Shown: positions 52,582 through 61,804, numbered from the stretch's first letter. The stretch: DNA of 64,000 nucleotides from JACXVD01 sp020446665 (GCA_041396905.1 JAWKXQ010000008.1:1-64000); one strand, 5' to 3'. Notes: generated from the letters alone by a model not told the origin. Program-made: numbers and translations.

Positions 52582-53920
52582 ATGATCCGCAAATTCGTTT
52601 GCGGCACGGCGGCGCTGGGTGCGTCGCTCTTTGCCGCTACCGCTGCTTTCGCGCAGGACGCAGCAGAGGTCGCTCCGGCGGTCCCCAATCCGGGCAATAA
52701 TGCCTGGATGATGACCGCCACTGTGCTGGTAATGCTGATGATCCTGCCAGGCCTGGCACTGTTCTATGGCGGCCTGACCCGCTCCAAGAACATGCTCTCC
52801 ACCATGACTCAGATCGGTGCGACCGCATGGTCTCGCCATGATTATCTGGGTGATGTGGGGTTACTCGCTCGCTTTTGGCGACACGACCTATGAAGGCACG
52901 CTGGGCCTGTTCATCTCTGGCGGCAGCTATTTCCTTGCCGGTACGGATGCGAGCAGCACGGCAGCGACTTTCACCGATGAAGTCATCAGCAAATATGTCT
53001 TCATCAGCTTCCAGATGACTTTCGCTGCCATCACGGCCGCGCTTATCCTGGGTGCAACAGCAGAACGCATGAAGTTCAGCGCAGTGATGGCTTTTGTGCC
53101 GATCTGGCTGACGATCGTCTATTTCCCGATCGCACACATGGTGTGGGCGGGTGGCGGCCTGCTGTTTGAAGACGGTGCGCTGGACTTCGCCGGCGGCACG
53201 GTGGTGCACATCAATGCCGGTGTATCGGGCCTCGTCCTCGCATACCTGCTGGGCAAGCGCCGCGGTTATCCGTCAGAGCCCATGCCGCCGCACAGCCTGA
53301 CGCTGACCATGGTCGGCACGGGTCTGCTGTGGGTGGGTTGGTTCGGCTTCAATGCCGGTTCCGCTCTCGAAGCCGATGGTTCTGCCGGTCTCGCCATGAT
53401 CAACACCTTCGTTGCCACGGCTGCAGGTGCGCTGACCTGGATGGTGATCGAACGTCTCGCCGGTCACAAGGGTTCGGCACTGGGCTTCTGCTCGGGTGTG
53501 ATTGCCGGTCTGGTCGCTGTGACCCCGGCAGCCGGCAATTCCGGCCCGTTCGGTGCGATCCTGCTCGGCATGGTGGCTTCGGCAATATGCTACTTCGCAG
53601 TGGCCAAGGCGAAGGCGAAGTTCGGCTATGACGACTCGCTCGATGCCTTCGGTATCCACGGCGTGGGCGGCATCGTTGGCGCCATCGGTACGGCAGTGGT
53701 TTACCAGCCGTTCATTGGCGGCCCCGGCGACGGTTCGACCGCGCTCAGTGCGCAGCTCGGCGTTCAGGTATTCAGTGTTCTCGTGACCATTGCCTGGGCC
53801 GGTATCGGCACTCTGATCGCTGGCTTCATCGTCAAGGCAATCATCGGCCTGCGGGTTGATGAAGAAGCCGAAGTCAACGGGCTGGACATCTCCGAACACG
53901 GAGAGCGCGCCTACAACTGA
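52582..53920 (+). pseudogene. amtB: Ammonium transporter AmtB, one-base frameshift
   Basis: The first frame gives a signal peptide (MIRKFVCGTAALGASLFAAT), NAWMMTATVLVMLMILPGLA and LFYGGLTRSKNMLSTMTQIG, then runs into another frame at ATA. The frame offset by one continues LAMIIWVMWGYSLAFGDTTY through to VNGLDISEHGERAYN. Removing one G from the GG at 52829-52830 gives ATACLAMIIW, the expected family sequence, and a 445-residue protein. So one extra G is present, by mutation or base-calling error. AmtB is a trimeric NH4+/NH3 channel, gated by GlnK. The conserved SFQMTFAAITAALILGATAE and NAGVSGLVLAYLLGKRRG segments are intact. Start: ATG 52582 with AGGG eight bases upstream. Confidence 0.93.
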
Positions 53921-54004
53921 TCAAAAGTTTGGCGGGACCGGGTTTTCCTCTCCTCTCCTCCCCGGTCTCGCCTCACCACGTTCCTCCTGCGAACGAAACT
54001 TAAT

Positions 54005-54036
54005 GGGCCGGAGCCAGCCGCTCCGGCCCCTTTTTT
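54005..54036 (+). terminator. Rho-independent terminator after amtB
   Basis: GGGCCGGAGC (54005-54014) pairs with GCTCCGGCCC (54020-54029), loop CAGCC, followed by T6 (54031-54036). It separates glnK-amtB from the second P-II gene, which therefore needs its own promoter. Confidence 0.92.
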
Positions 54037-54099
54037 CGTCTTTATCCGGCGGCCATGCTCGACTAGGTTCCGGTCCGAACCAGTTAAGAGGGGCCTCGC

Positions 54100-54438
54100 A
54101 TGAAATACGTCATCGCCGTCATCAAACCGCATAAGCTTGACGAAGTGCGCGAAGCGCTTGGCAATATCGGTGTGGCAGGGATGACCGTTTCCGAGGTCAA
54201 GGGGTTCGGCCGACAGAAAGGCCAGACGGAAATCTATCGCGGTGCCGAATACCAGACCTATTTCATGCCCAAGGTGAAGCTGGAAATCGCAGTAAGCGAT
54301 GAAATGGCGGGCCAGGTGACCGAAGCGATCCAGCAGGCGGCAGGCACAGGTTCAATTGGCGATGGCAAGATCTTCGTGCTTGATCTGGGCGCAGCAACAC
54401 GCATCCGCACCGGTGAAGTTGGCGAGACCGCACTGTAA
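54100..54438 (+). CDS. P-II nitrogen regulatory protein, second copy
   Basis: This 112-residue P-II protein is strongly similar to the first copy (MKYVIAVIKPHKLDEVREAL, T-loop IYRGAEYQTYFM with Tyr51, GDGKIFVLDLGAATRIRTGE). It differs mainly in the T-loop flank and middle helix. A terminator separates it from amtB. A GGTTC..GAACC dyad lies in the gap at 54067-54082. The sequence alone does not say whether it is GlnB or a further GlnK. Confidence 0.93.
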   Translation: MKYVIAVIKPHKLDEVREALGNIGVAGMTVSEVKGFGRQKGQTEIYRGAEYQTYFMPKVKLEIAVSDEMAGQVTEAIQQAAGTGSIGDGKIFVLDLGAATRIRTGEVGETAL

Positions 54439-54460
54439 CCCGGTAGATCCAGCGCCGCCC

Positions 54461-55351
54461 TTATTCCGGTCGCTGTTGGCGTTCCAGCCAGCGGGCGCGG
54501 ATTTCATCGGATGTGTCGCGGCTGCCATCATGGCTCCAGCCGGGTTCTCGCAAGAGATAGCCAAGCTTGTACCGCCAGGGTGCGGCCCACAGATCGCGGG
54601 CTATTCCGATCCATTCGTGAAACACAGCCCATAGCAGGTTGAAGCTGCCAAGCTGCTTCACAATGCCGTAGCGAATACGCTCGCTGTCCTGCTCCTGCTG
54701 GAAAGTACCAAATAGCCTGTCCCAGATAATGAAGACCCCGGCATAATTGCGGTCGAGATAGAGCGGATTGGTGGCGTGATGCACCCGGTGATGGCTGGGT
54801 GTGTTCATCACCGCTTCGAACCAGCGCGGCATGCGGTGGATTGCTTCGGTGTGAATCCAGAACTGATAGATCAGGTTGAATCCGGCGCAGATGGCAATCA
54901 TCACCGGGTCGAATCCCAGCACAACCAACGGCAGGCGGAAAAGGAAGCCCAGAGCGAAGAAACCGGTCCAGGTCTGCCGTAGTGCAGTCGAAAGATTGTA
55001 ATGCTGGCTCGAATGGTGGTTTACATGGCTGGCCCAGAACCAGCGAATGCGGTGCGCGCTGCGGTGGAACCAGTAATAGGCCAGATCATCGAGGATGAAG
55101 CAGGCGATCCAGGCCCACCATTGCCAGCCGATCTCCAGCAGGCGGAACTGCCATGCCCACAGATAGATAGCGACGACGAAGCCTCCGGTAAGCAAACCGG
55201 CGACTGTGCTGCCCAGCCCAAAGGCGAGGCTGACCAGCGTATCCTTTGGTTCGTATGCCTCCGGCTTGCGGCGCCTTGCCCAGATCATCTCGATCAGCAC
55301 CAGCAGCACAAAAGCCGGGACAGCGTAATCAACGGGGCGAAAGTCAGGCAT
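54461..55351 (-). CDS. Sterol desaturase/fatty acid hydroxylase family protein
   Basis: This 296-residue membrane di-iron protein has several hydrophobic helices and the His clusters of the superfamily: WFHRSAH, HVNHHSSQHYN, and HRVHHATNPLY. These form the non-haem di-iron site, so it is probably an oxygenase acting on a lipid or carotenoid. ATG 55351 begins MPDFRPVDYAVPAFVLLVLI. It overlaps the stop of the upstream gene by eight bases. Substrate not determinable; in carotenoid-producing sphingomonads such genes are often lipid or hopanoid modifiers. Confidence 0.88.
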   Translation of the reverse strand: MPDFRPVDYAVPAFVLLVLIEMIWARRRKPEAYEPKDTLVSLAFGLGSTVAGLLTGGFVVAIYLWAWQFRLLEIGWQWWAWIACFILDDLAYYWFHRSAHRIRWFWASHVNHHSSQHYNLSTALRQTWTGFFALGFLFRLPLVVLGFDPVMIAICAGFNLIYQFWIHTEAIHRMPRWFEAVMNTPSHHRVHHATNPLYLDRNYAGVFIIWDRLFGTFQQEQDSERIRYGIVKQLGSFNLLWAVFHEWIGIARDLWAAPWRYKLGYLLREPGWSHDGSRDTSDEIRARWLERQQRPE

Positions 55352-55775
55352 ATGTCCGCCCCGCCTGATCCGGCAAGCGACGGAAACTGGCCGCCCATTC
55401 TGCGGCTGCCGGGCCAAGATCCAGTGTTGCCGTTCCAAAACTCGCTTCAGGCAGGGCGATCACCAAACGTCCCTGATCGAGCCTGCCTTGCACTCGGCTG
55501 TCGAGCATGCGTCCGACAAAATTGGCCCCATGCTGGCGGATCAGCATGACCCGGCCAGACGCGTCGCGCAGCAAGGCACCATAGCCGAAGCGGTCAAGGG
55601 CAATATCCACCGGTTCAAAACCACAATCGACCTCTTCTGCCAGCATGCGCGCAGATTCTGCATCGCGGATACGTGGCTCCGCGCCCAGCTTCATCCACCG
55701 GGCGAGTGCGGCCAGTGCAAGGATCGCCAGCAATGATCCGCCCAATTGCAACAGATTGAAAGCAAGTTCAGCCAT
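55344..55775 (-). CDS. Small membrane-anchored protein, function unknown
   Basis: This 143-residue protein has one N-terminal hydrophobic segment (LLQLGGSLLAILALAALARW) and a soluble part (DIALDRFGYGALLRDASGRV through VMLIRQHGANFVGRMLDSRV) with no recognised family. The start is uncertain: ATG 55775, or GTG 55802 inside the end of the preceding gene. It lies between the small phosphatase gene and the sterol-desaturase-like gene, in the same operon. Confidence 0.7.
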   Translation of the reverse strand: MAELAFNLLQLGGSLLAILALAALARWMKLGAEPRIRDAESARMLAEEVDCGFEPVDIALDRFGYGALLRDASGRVMLIRQHGANFVGRMLDSRVQGRLDQGRLVIALPEASFGTATLDLGPAAAEWAASFRRLPDQAGRTYA

Positions 55776-55785
55776 CGGATCAATG

Positions 55786-56226
55786 TCAGGCTTTGTCGGC
55801 ACCGGCGAGAATATCCATCATCGCCCGAACCGGCGCGACATCATATCCTGCCTGAGCTGCTGCCATGCTGAGCTCTTCCGGATCGACCCCGGATGAAGCC
55901 TGCGCCAGTGCCCAGAGCAGCGTAGAGCGCGTACCAGAACGGCAATAAGCGAGAACCGGCCCGGAACTGGATGCCAGCGCATCAGCCATGGCTTGAATCT
56001 GTGGGCCGCTAAAGCCGCTACGGGTGATGGGAATGGCGACATAATCCATGCCTGCTGCATGGGCGGCCGCTTCCACCTCTGCGCCCGGCAACTGGCCGGG
56101 GTCTTCGCCATCAGGGCGATTGTTGATCACCAGCCTGACGCCATCGGCATATGCCTGCTGCAGGTCTGCCAGCGAAATTTGCGGGCTGGCCATGACCGAA
56201 TCGGACAGGCGACGAAAATCGCTCAT
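55786..56226 (-). CDS. Beta-lactamase hydrolase-like protein phosphatase (TIGR01244)
   Basis: This 146-residue protein has a Cys-based phosphatase/rhodanese-like fold: VRLVINNRPDGEDPGQLPGA and the signature LAYCRSGTRSTLLWALA, containing the active-site loop C-x5-R. The family is often labelled TIGR01244 sulfur transferase or Blh N-terminal domain, and some members act in sulfide-detoxification regulation. ATG 56226 is supported by AAGGAG nine bases upstream; the frame to 56340 is not. First gene of a three-gene leftward operon. Confidence 0.85.
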   Translation of the reverse strand: MSDFRRLSDSVMASPQISLADLQQAYADGVRLVINNRPDGEDPGQLPGAEVEAAAHAAGMDYVAIPITRSGFSGPQIQAMADALASSSGPVLAYCRSGTRSTLLWALAQASSGVDPEELSMAAAQAGYDVAPVRAMMDILAGADKA

Positions 56227-56512
56227 CGGGGTGCTCTCCTTACTTGCGCGGCCCTTACTTTCGCGGCCTTGTGCCCAAATGCCCCCGGACTGGCAAGCAA
56301 AGCGGCGCGCCGAGTCATGCGAAAATGTCACATTGGGCACCTATACAAAGCGCAAATACTAAATCATTCGCGCAAAGCCCAAATCTTCGCTATGATAAAA
56401 GAAGTTTGGACGGGGCAAGTGGCACAATCATGCGTTTCCCGTTTCCGGCGCGGTCCGCCCACGCAGCCGGTTTTCTCAATTGGGGCGATGAGACGAAGGT
56501 ACGTACGAGCAT

Positions 56513-57262
56513 ATGGGTTACGATAGAGGGCGCCGCCGGGGCCGGGATAAGCGGGATGGATTCGGCGAAGACAGTTTCGATCCCTTCCAGGGCGGACAAG
56601 GCGGCTTTGCCCCGCGCGACGATTTTGGCGGTGGTGACCGTTTCGGCGGCGGCGACCGTTTTGGCGGTGGTGGTGATCGCTTCGGCGGCGGCGGTCGCGG
56701 TGGTCCGGGCGGACCGCGCGGCGGCGGTGGCGGCGGCGCTGGCGCTGGTGGCGGCGGTTTCAACCGCATGCCGGCCCAGGTTGTTGGTACCGGCAAGGGT
56801 GTCGTAAAATTCTTCAATGGCCAGAAGGGCTTCGGCTTCATCCAGCAGGAAACTGGCGGTGAAGACGTGTTCGTTCACATCAGCGCTGTCGAACGTGCCG
56901 GGCTGGAAGGCCTTGCAGAAGGGCAGGAGCTGGAATTCAATCTGGTGGATCGTGGCGGCAAGATTTCCGCTCAGGATCTGCAGGTTGTTGGCGATGTGAT
57001 CGAAGTGGAAAGCAAGCCTGCCGCGCCGCGCCGCGAGCTGACCGGCGAAAGAGCTACCGGCACGGTGAAGTTCTTCAATTCGATGAAGGGCTTTGGCTTT
57101 CTGGTCCGCGATGATGGCCAGCCCGATGCCTTTGTCCATATCAGCGCTGTTGAACGGTCGGGCTTGTCGAGCCTGAACGAAGGCGAACGTTATGAGTTCG
57201 ACCTTGAAGTTGATCGACGAGGCAAGCACTCGGCGGTCAACCTTGTGCCCGTTCAGGGCTGA
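56513..57262 (+). CDS. Cold-shock protein with two CSDs and a Gly-rich tail
   Basis: This 249-residue protein has a Gly/Arg/Phe-rich N-terminal low-complexity region (about 1-85; repeats of FGGGDR and Gly runs). Two cold-shock domains follow: GVVKFFNGQKGFGFIQQETG (about 95-160) and GTVKFFNSMKGFGFLVRDDG (about 180-247). Each carries the RNP1/RNP2-like FFN..KGFGF and DVFVHISAV motifs. The pair and the RGG-type tail suggest RNA binding and possibly phase separation, which is inference. It has a long leader (about 286 bases to the divergent gene), usual for cold-shock mRNAs. Confidence 0.92.
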   Translation: MGYDRGRRRGRDKRDGFGEDSFDPFQGGQGGFAPRDDFGGGDRFGGGDRFGGGGDRFGGGGRGGPGGPRGGGGGGAGAGGGGFNRMPAQVVGTGKGVVKFFNGQKGFGFIQQETGGEDVFVHISAVERAGLEGLAEGQELEFNLVDRGGKISAQDLQVVGDVIEVESKPAAPRRELTGERATGTVKFFNSMKGFGFLVRDDGQPDAFVHISAVERSGLSSLNEGERYEFDLEVDRRGKHSAVNLVPVQG

Positions 57263-57323
57263 TTCGCTTAAGCGCAGGTCCGGTTGTTTGACCGGGCTCT
57301 GCTAACCGCATAAACGGTTGCAC

Positions 57324-57367
57324 ATGGCGGCCCCCTTGGTCCTTCGGACTGCGGGGCCGCCATTTGT
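57324..57367 (+). terminator. Terminator after the cold-shock gene
   Basis: ATGGCGGCCCC (57324-57334) pairs exactly with GGGGCCGCCAT (57353-57363), and an inner GTCC/GGAC pairing tightens the loop. A short T run follows. It lies about 60 bases after the cold-shock stop and just before the argD leader, so it probably insulates the arg genes. Confidence 0.8.
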
Positions 57368-57411
57368 CGTTTCACAAAGTCAATTGCGACATTTCAAACA
57401 GGAATAAAGCC

Positions 57412-58599
57412 ATGTCGATCTCTCCGTTGATGCCTGTCTATCCCCGGTGCGGTGTGCGGCCTGTGCGCGGCGAGCACTGCCATCTGATTGATGAAGATGG
57501 CACGCGCTATCTCGATTTTGCGAGCGGCATTGCGGTGAATGCGCTGGGTCATTCTCATGCAGGTCTGATCGGGGCCATTCAGAAGCAGGCAGAGACATTG
57601 ATGCATGTCTCCAATCTTTATGGCAGCCCGCAGGGCGAAGCACTGGCGCAGAGGCTGGTCGATAACACCTTTGCAGACACGGTGTTCTTCACCAATTCCG
57701 GCGCAGAGGCAGTGGAAGCGGCGATCAAGACTGCGCGGGCCTATCATCAGTCGGTCGGCAATGATGAGAAATTTGAGCTGATTACATTCAGCAACGCGTT
57801 TCACGGCCGCACCATGGCGACCATCAGCGCCTCGAATCAGGAGAAGATGCACAAAGGTTTCATGCCTTTGCTGCCGGGCTTCAAATATGCCGAATTCGAC
57901 GATCTGGAATCAGCCAAGGCCCTGATGGGTCCGAATACTGCCGGTTTTCTGGTCGAGCCGATTCAAGGCGAGGGCGGCATTCGCCCGGCATCTCAGGAAT
58001 TCATGTCCGGGCTGCGCGCGCTCGCCGACGAGCATGATCTGATGCTGGTGCTGGATGAAGTGCAATGCGGTGTTGCACGGACCGGCGCGCTCTATGCCTA
58101 TGAGCATTACGGGATCGAGCCGGACGTTCTCGCGACTGCCAAGGGCATTGGCGGTGGCTTCCCGCTTGGCGCATGTCTGGCCACGGAAAAGGCTGCGCGC
58201 GGCATGGTCTTCGGGACCCATGGTTCCACATATGGCGGTAATCCTCTGGCCATGGCGGCGGGCAATGCTGTGCTTGATGCGGTTCTTGCAGAAGGCTTCA
58301 TGACCGAAGTGCAGGAGAAGGGTGAACGTATCCGGGCGCGGCTGGAACAGTTTATCGGCAATTATCCGGATCTGTTCGAGCTGGTACGTGGGAAAGGGCT
58401 GATGCTCGGCCTCAAGATGAAGGTCGAAAGCCGTCCCTTCTATGTCCATCTGCGCGACAACCATCAGCTGCTCACCGTCGCGGCGGGGGACAATACGCTG
58501 CGGATCATCCCGCCGCTGATTATCGGTGATGCCGAAATCGACGAATTTTTCGACAAATTGTCGGCGGGCACCGCTGATTTTGAAGTTCCGGAGGGCTGA
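57412..58599 (+). CDS. argD: Acetylornithine/succinyldiaminopimelate aminotransferase
   Basis: This 395-residue PLP aminotransferase has SNLYGSPQGEALAQRLV, NSGAEAVEAAIKTARAYH, FSNAFHGRTMATISAS, VLDEVQCGVARTG and the PLP lysine in ATAKGIGGGFPLGACLATEK. It converts N-acetylglutamate semialdehyde to N2-acetylornithine in arginine synthesis. ATG 57412 has CAGGAA nine bases upstream; the frame start at 57364 is not needed. argF follows after two bases. Confidence 0.96.
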   Translation: MSISPLMPVYPRCGVRPVRGEHCHLIDEDGTRYLDFASGIAVNALGHSHAGLIGAIQKQAETLMHVSNLYGSPQGEALAQRLVDNTFADTVFFTNSGAEAVEAAIKTARAYHQSVGNDEKFELITFSNAFHGRTMATISASNQEKMHKGFMPLLPGFKYAEFDDLESAKALMGPNTAGFLVEPIQGEGGIRPASQEFMSGLRALADEHDLMLVLDEVQCGVARTGALYAYEHYGIEPDVLATAKGIGGGFPLGACLATEKAARGMVFGTHGSTYGGNPLAMAAGNAVLDAVLAEGFMTEVQEKGERIRARLEQFIGNYPDLFELVRGKGLMLGLKMKVESRPFYVHLRDNHQLLTVAAGDNTLRIIPPLIIGDAEIDEFFDKLSAGTADFEVPEG

Positions 58600-58601
58600 G
58601 C

Positions 58602-59534
58602 ATGGCGATGCGGCATTTCCTCGACCTGTCGGATGCAGGTGGCCACGCCATTGCGGCCATGATCAATAATGCGCAGGATCGCAAAGCGGCGCGGGTCAAC
58701 TGGCCCAAGGGGCAGGCCGATACGGATGCTCCGCTGGCCGGTCACACTCTGGCTATGATCTTCGAGAAGAATTCAACCCGCACGCGGGTCAGCTTTGACA
58801 TGGCCATGCGCCAGCTCGGCGGCAGCTGCCTTATCCTCGATTCGGGCACCAGCCAGCTTGGCCGTGGGGAAAGCATCGCCGACACGGCTCGTGTCCTGAG
58901 CCGTATGGCCGATGCGATCATGATCCGTACCGATGATCATGCGAAGATCGAGGAAATGGCACGCCATGCAACTGTGCCTGTCATTAATGGCCTGACTGAC
59001 CGATCACATCCCTGCCAGATTGTCGCTGACCTGCTGACGGTGATTGAACACGGAAAAGCGCTTCCGGGTCTGGAAGTCGCCTGGCTGGGCGATGGGAACA
59101 ATGTCCTGCATTCCATCCTTGAAGCTGCCGCGCTGATGAAATTCAATGTCCGGGTTGGTGTGCCCTCTGGCTATGAGCCAGAGGCGGAATTCCTTGATCT
59201 AGCGCGCTCGGCCGGTGTGCAGGTTACGCTAACGCAGGATGCTGCAGAAGCCGCGAGGGGCGCGGATGTCGTGGTGACCGACACCTGGATATCCATGGGG
59301 CAGGCTCATGCCGAAGAAAAGCTGGCAGCGATGGAGCCCTATCGCGTTGACGAAGCCCTGATGGCACAGGCCAGCGATGATGCGATCTTCCTGCACTGCT
59401 TGCCTGCGCATGTCGGAGATGAAGTCAGTGAAGCAGTGTTTGAAGGGCCGCAATCCGTGGTTTTCGACGAAGCAGAAAACCGGATCCATGCACAGAAATC
59501 CGTACTGCTTTGGTGCCTGGGGAAGCTGAGTTGA
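58602..59534 (+). CDS. argF: Ornithine carbamoyltransferase
   Basis: This 310-residue enzyme joins ornithine and carbamoyl phosphate to citrulline. Seen: the carbamoyl-phosphate motif STRTRVSF, HPCQIVADLLTVIEH, the ornithine-binding WLGDGNNVLHSIL and DTWISMGQ, and HCLPAHVGDEV. GGAGG lies seven bases upstream of the ATG, inside the end of argD, so argD-argF form one unit. Confidence 0.97.
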   Translation: MAMRHFLDLSDAGGHAIAAMINNAQDRKAARVNWPKGQADTDAPLAGHTLAMIFEKNSTRTRVSFDMAMRQLGGSCLILDSGTSQLGRGESIADTARVLSRMADAIMIRTDDHAKIEEMARHATVPVINGLTDRSHPCQIVADLLTVIEHGKALPGLEVAWLGDGNNVLHSILEAAALMKFNVRVGVPSGYEPEAEFLDLARSAGVQVTLTQDAAEAARGADVVVTDTWISMGQAHAEEKLAAMEPYRVDEALMAQASDDAIFLHCLPAHVGDEVSEAVFEGPQSVVFDEAENRIHAQKSVLLWCLGKLS

Positions 59535-59591
59535 AGATGGCGCAGGGCAGGAGGGACTTTCTTTCCTGATGACCAGCCCCATATTTCGCAC

Positions 59592-60485
59592 ATGACCGAG
59601 CAAACTGAAACCTTCGTTGACCAGGTATTGTCGTTCACACTGCCGACCCGCCATGCGCGGGGGCGGGTGGTGCGGCTCGATCCCGTACTGGGCGAAGTTC
59701 TGGCGTCGCATGACTATCCTGCGGCCATTCAGCATTTGCTCTCGGAAGCTCTGGTGCTGGCCGCTCTGATTGGCAGTTTGCTGAAAGAGTCCGGTGACCA
59801 ATTGACCATGCAGGCCCAGACCGAAGGGGGCGTGGTCAGCTTGCTGGTATGCGACTATCGGCAAGGCGAGCTGCGTGGTTATGTCGATTTTGATCGCGAC
59901 CGTCTGGCTGCCCTTGGCGCCAACCCTTCGCTTTATGCGCTTTTCGGCAAGGGATATCTGGCCATTACTTTTGACATGGTGCGGGGCAAGGGGCGCTATC
60001 AGGGTATTGTCCCGCTCGAAGGGGCTTCGCTGGCTGAGGCCTGCCAGGTCTATTTCACGCAGTCAGAACAGCTGCCAACCCTGATTCGCACGGCCGTGCG
60101 GGTGAATGGCGGCAGTGGCGAGGCGGCAGGCTTTCTGGTGCAACATTTGCCCGATGGCGAAGAAGGCCGGGAGCGTCTGCATGTTCGGATGGATCACCCG
60201 GAATGGGAACATGTCGCGGTGATGGCGGGTTCAATTCGGCATGAAGAATTGCTCGATGCCAATCTCTCCATGGAGAGCCTTGTTTGGCGGCTGTTCCATG
60301 AGGAAGACGAGGTTCGCGTACAAGCCGGGGAAATGCTTCGGCGTGGCTGCCGCTGTTCAAACAACCATTTTGAGCAGGTCTTGCAAAGATTTCCCGAGGA
60401 AGATCGCAAGGATATGCGAGATGAAGACGGGATGATCCCCGTGGATTGCGCTTTCTGTTCCCGGATTTTTCGAATTGCGATGTGA
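59592..60485 (+). CDS. hslO: Redox-regulated chaperone Hsp33
   Basis: This 297-residue holdase is switched on by oxidation. The N-terminal folding domain (LSEALVLAALIGSLLKESGD, RGYVDFDRDRLAALGANPSL) is followed by the zinc redox switch with four Cys: RRGCRCSNNHFEQVL and IPVDCAFCSRIFRI. The C-x-C...C-x2-C pattern is complete. It follows argF by 57 bases, on the same strand. Confidence 0.95.
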   Translation: MTEQTETFVDQVLSFTLPTRHARGRVVRLDPVLGEVLASHDYPAAIQHLLSEALVLAALIGSLLKESGDQLTMQAQTEGGVVSLLVCDYRQGELRGYVDFDRDRLAALGANPSLYALFGKGYLAITFDMVRGKGRYQGIVPLEGASLAEACQVYFTQSEQLPTLIRTAVRVNGGSGEAAGFLVQHLPDGEEGRERLHVRMDHPEWEHVAVMAGSIRHEELLDANLSMESLVWRLFHEEDEVRVQAGEMLRRGCRCSNNHFEQVLQRFPEEDRKDMRDEDGMIPVDCAFCSRIFRIAM

Positions 60486-60571
60486 ACGGTTCATCGCTTG
60501 TAAACACCATTTTGCCGTATAAGAGTTTGTGAGCAAAAATATCACCCTGGTCGCTGTCTGGAGTATTTGAA

Positions 60572-60988
60572 ATGACACGCATCGCTTTGAAAGCCGTGCG
60601 GACGACCTTGGCGTTGGCCGCATTCCCGCTGACCCTGTTTCTGGTTCCTGCCGCTGCGCAGGCGCCGGGGCTGGCCATGCTGGATTCGCTGCAGTCCGGC
60701 GAATGGGAACTTCGTTTCCGTGATAGCGCCACTTCCCGCCGGATTTGTGTGCGTGATGGGCGGGAACTGATTCAGATTCGCCACAATGATAGCGGTTGCA
60801 GCCGCTATGTAGTGGAAGATGGCAGTAGCGAAGTTACGGTTCAGTACACTTGCCGCGGCAATGGCTATGGGCGGACCAATATTCGGCGTGAGACGGCCCG
60901 TCTGGTCCAGATTGAGAGTCAGGGAATCGTCGACGGCCTGCCATTCCAGTTTACTGCTGAAGGCCGGCGGATTGGCCCTTGCAAATAG
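60572..60988 (+). CDS. Secreted DUF3617-like protein
   Basis: This 138-residue precursor has a signal peptide (ending VPAAAQAP). The mature part fits the DUF3617 pattern: SGEWELRFRDSATSRRICVR, HNDSGCSRYVVEDGSSEVTV and a paired-Cys beta-sandwich ending RRIGPCK. Function unknown; members are periplasmic. GGAG lies eight bases before the ATG. It stands between hslO and queC. Confidence 0.8.
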   Translation: MTRIALKAVRTTLALAAFPLTLFLVPAAAQAPGLAMLDSLQSGEWELRFRDSATSRRICVRDGRELIQIRHNDSGCSRYVVEDGSSEVTVQYTCRGNGYGRTNIRRETARLVQIESQGIVDGLPFQFTAEGRRIGPCK

Positions 60989-61045
60989 AAGATCATGCCT
61001 GAAGCGGCATTGCGCTCTGTGCCGTGAGCGCTTAGCGCGCAGATC

Positions 61046-61732
61046 ATGAAGACAATGACAGGGAAGAAAGCGGTAATCCTGCTCTCAGGTGGCCTCGATT
61101 CGATGGTTACCGCCGGTCTGGCACGCGAAGCGGGTTTTGACCTGCTTGCTTTGACGATTGACTATAATCAGCGCCATCGCCGTGAACTGGAAGCTGCGCG
61201 GGACATTGCAGATCGGCTGGGTGTTGTCCGGCATGTCGTCCTGCCGCTGGACCTCCGGCAATTCGGAGGCTCTGCCCTGACTGATGATATCGCTGTGCCC
61301 AAGGATGGTGTGGGCGAAGGGATTCCTGTCACCTATGTGCCTGCCCGCAACCTCGTTTTCCTCGCCCTGACCACTGCTTTTGCAGAGGCCGAGGGGGCCA
61401 GCGACATCTTTATCGGCGTGAATGCGCTTGATTACTCCGGCTATCCTGACTGCCGGCCGGAATTCATCGCCAGCTTTACTGAGACAGCACGTCTGGCGAC
61501 AAAGGCGGGCATTGGGGGCGATAGCTTTATCATCCACGCACCCCTGCAGCTTATGAGCAAAGCGGATATTGCGCGGGAAGCGGATCGATTGGGGCTTGAT
61601 CCTGCCTGGAGCTGGTCCTGCTATGACCCCATGCCGGATGGCTCAGCCTGCGGCCAGTGCGATAGCTGCCGTTTGCGGCGCAAGGGGTTCGCCGAGGCGG
61701 GCCTGGTTGACCGTACTCCTTACGCCACTTGA
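61046..61732 (+). CDS. queC: 7-cyano-7-deazaguanine (preQ0) synthase
   Basis: This 228-residue enzyme converts 7-carboxy-7-deazaguanine to preQ0 in queuosine synthesis, using ammonia and ATP. Seen: PP-loop AVILLSGGLDSMVTAGLARE, VTYVPARNLVFLALTTAFAE, GVNALDYSGYPDCRPEF, and the zinc-binding tail CGQCDSCRLRRKGFAEAGLV. ATG 61046 is used, with ATG 61055 as an alternative. No other que gene is adjacent. Confidence 0.96.
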   Translation: MKTMTGKKAVILLSGGLDSMVTAGLAREAGFDLLALTIDYNQRHRRELEAARDIADRLGVVRHVVLPLDLRQFGGSALTDDIAVPKDGVGEGIPVTYVPARNLVFLALTTAFAEAEGASDIFIGVNALDYSGYPDCRPEFIASFTETARLATKAGIGGDSFIIHAPLQLMSKADIAREADRLGLDPAWSWSCYDPMPDGSACGQCDSCRLRRKGFAEAGLVDRTPYAT

Positions 61733-61804
61733 AACGAGCGCCACCGCTGCGCACCGCGAGCCTGTGACACCGGCCTGCCGTAGCTTTCAATAAGCGCGGG
61801 TCAC

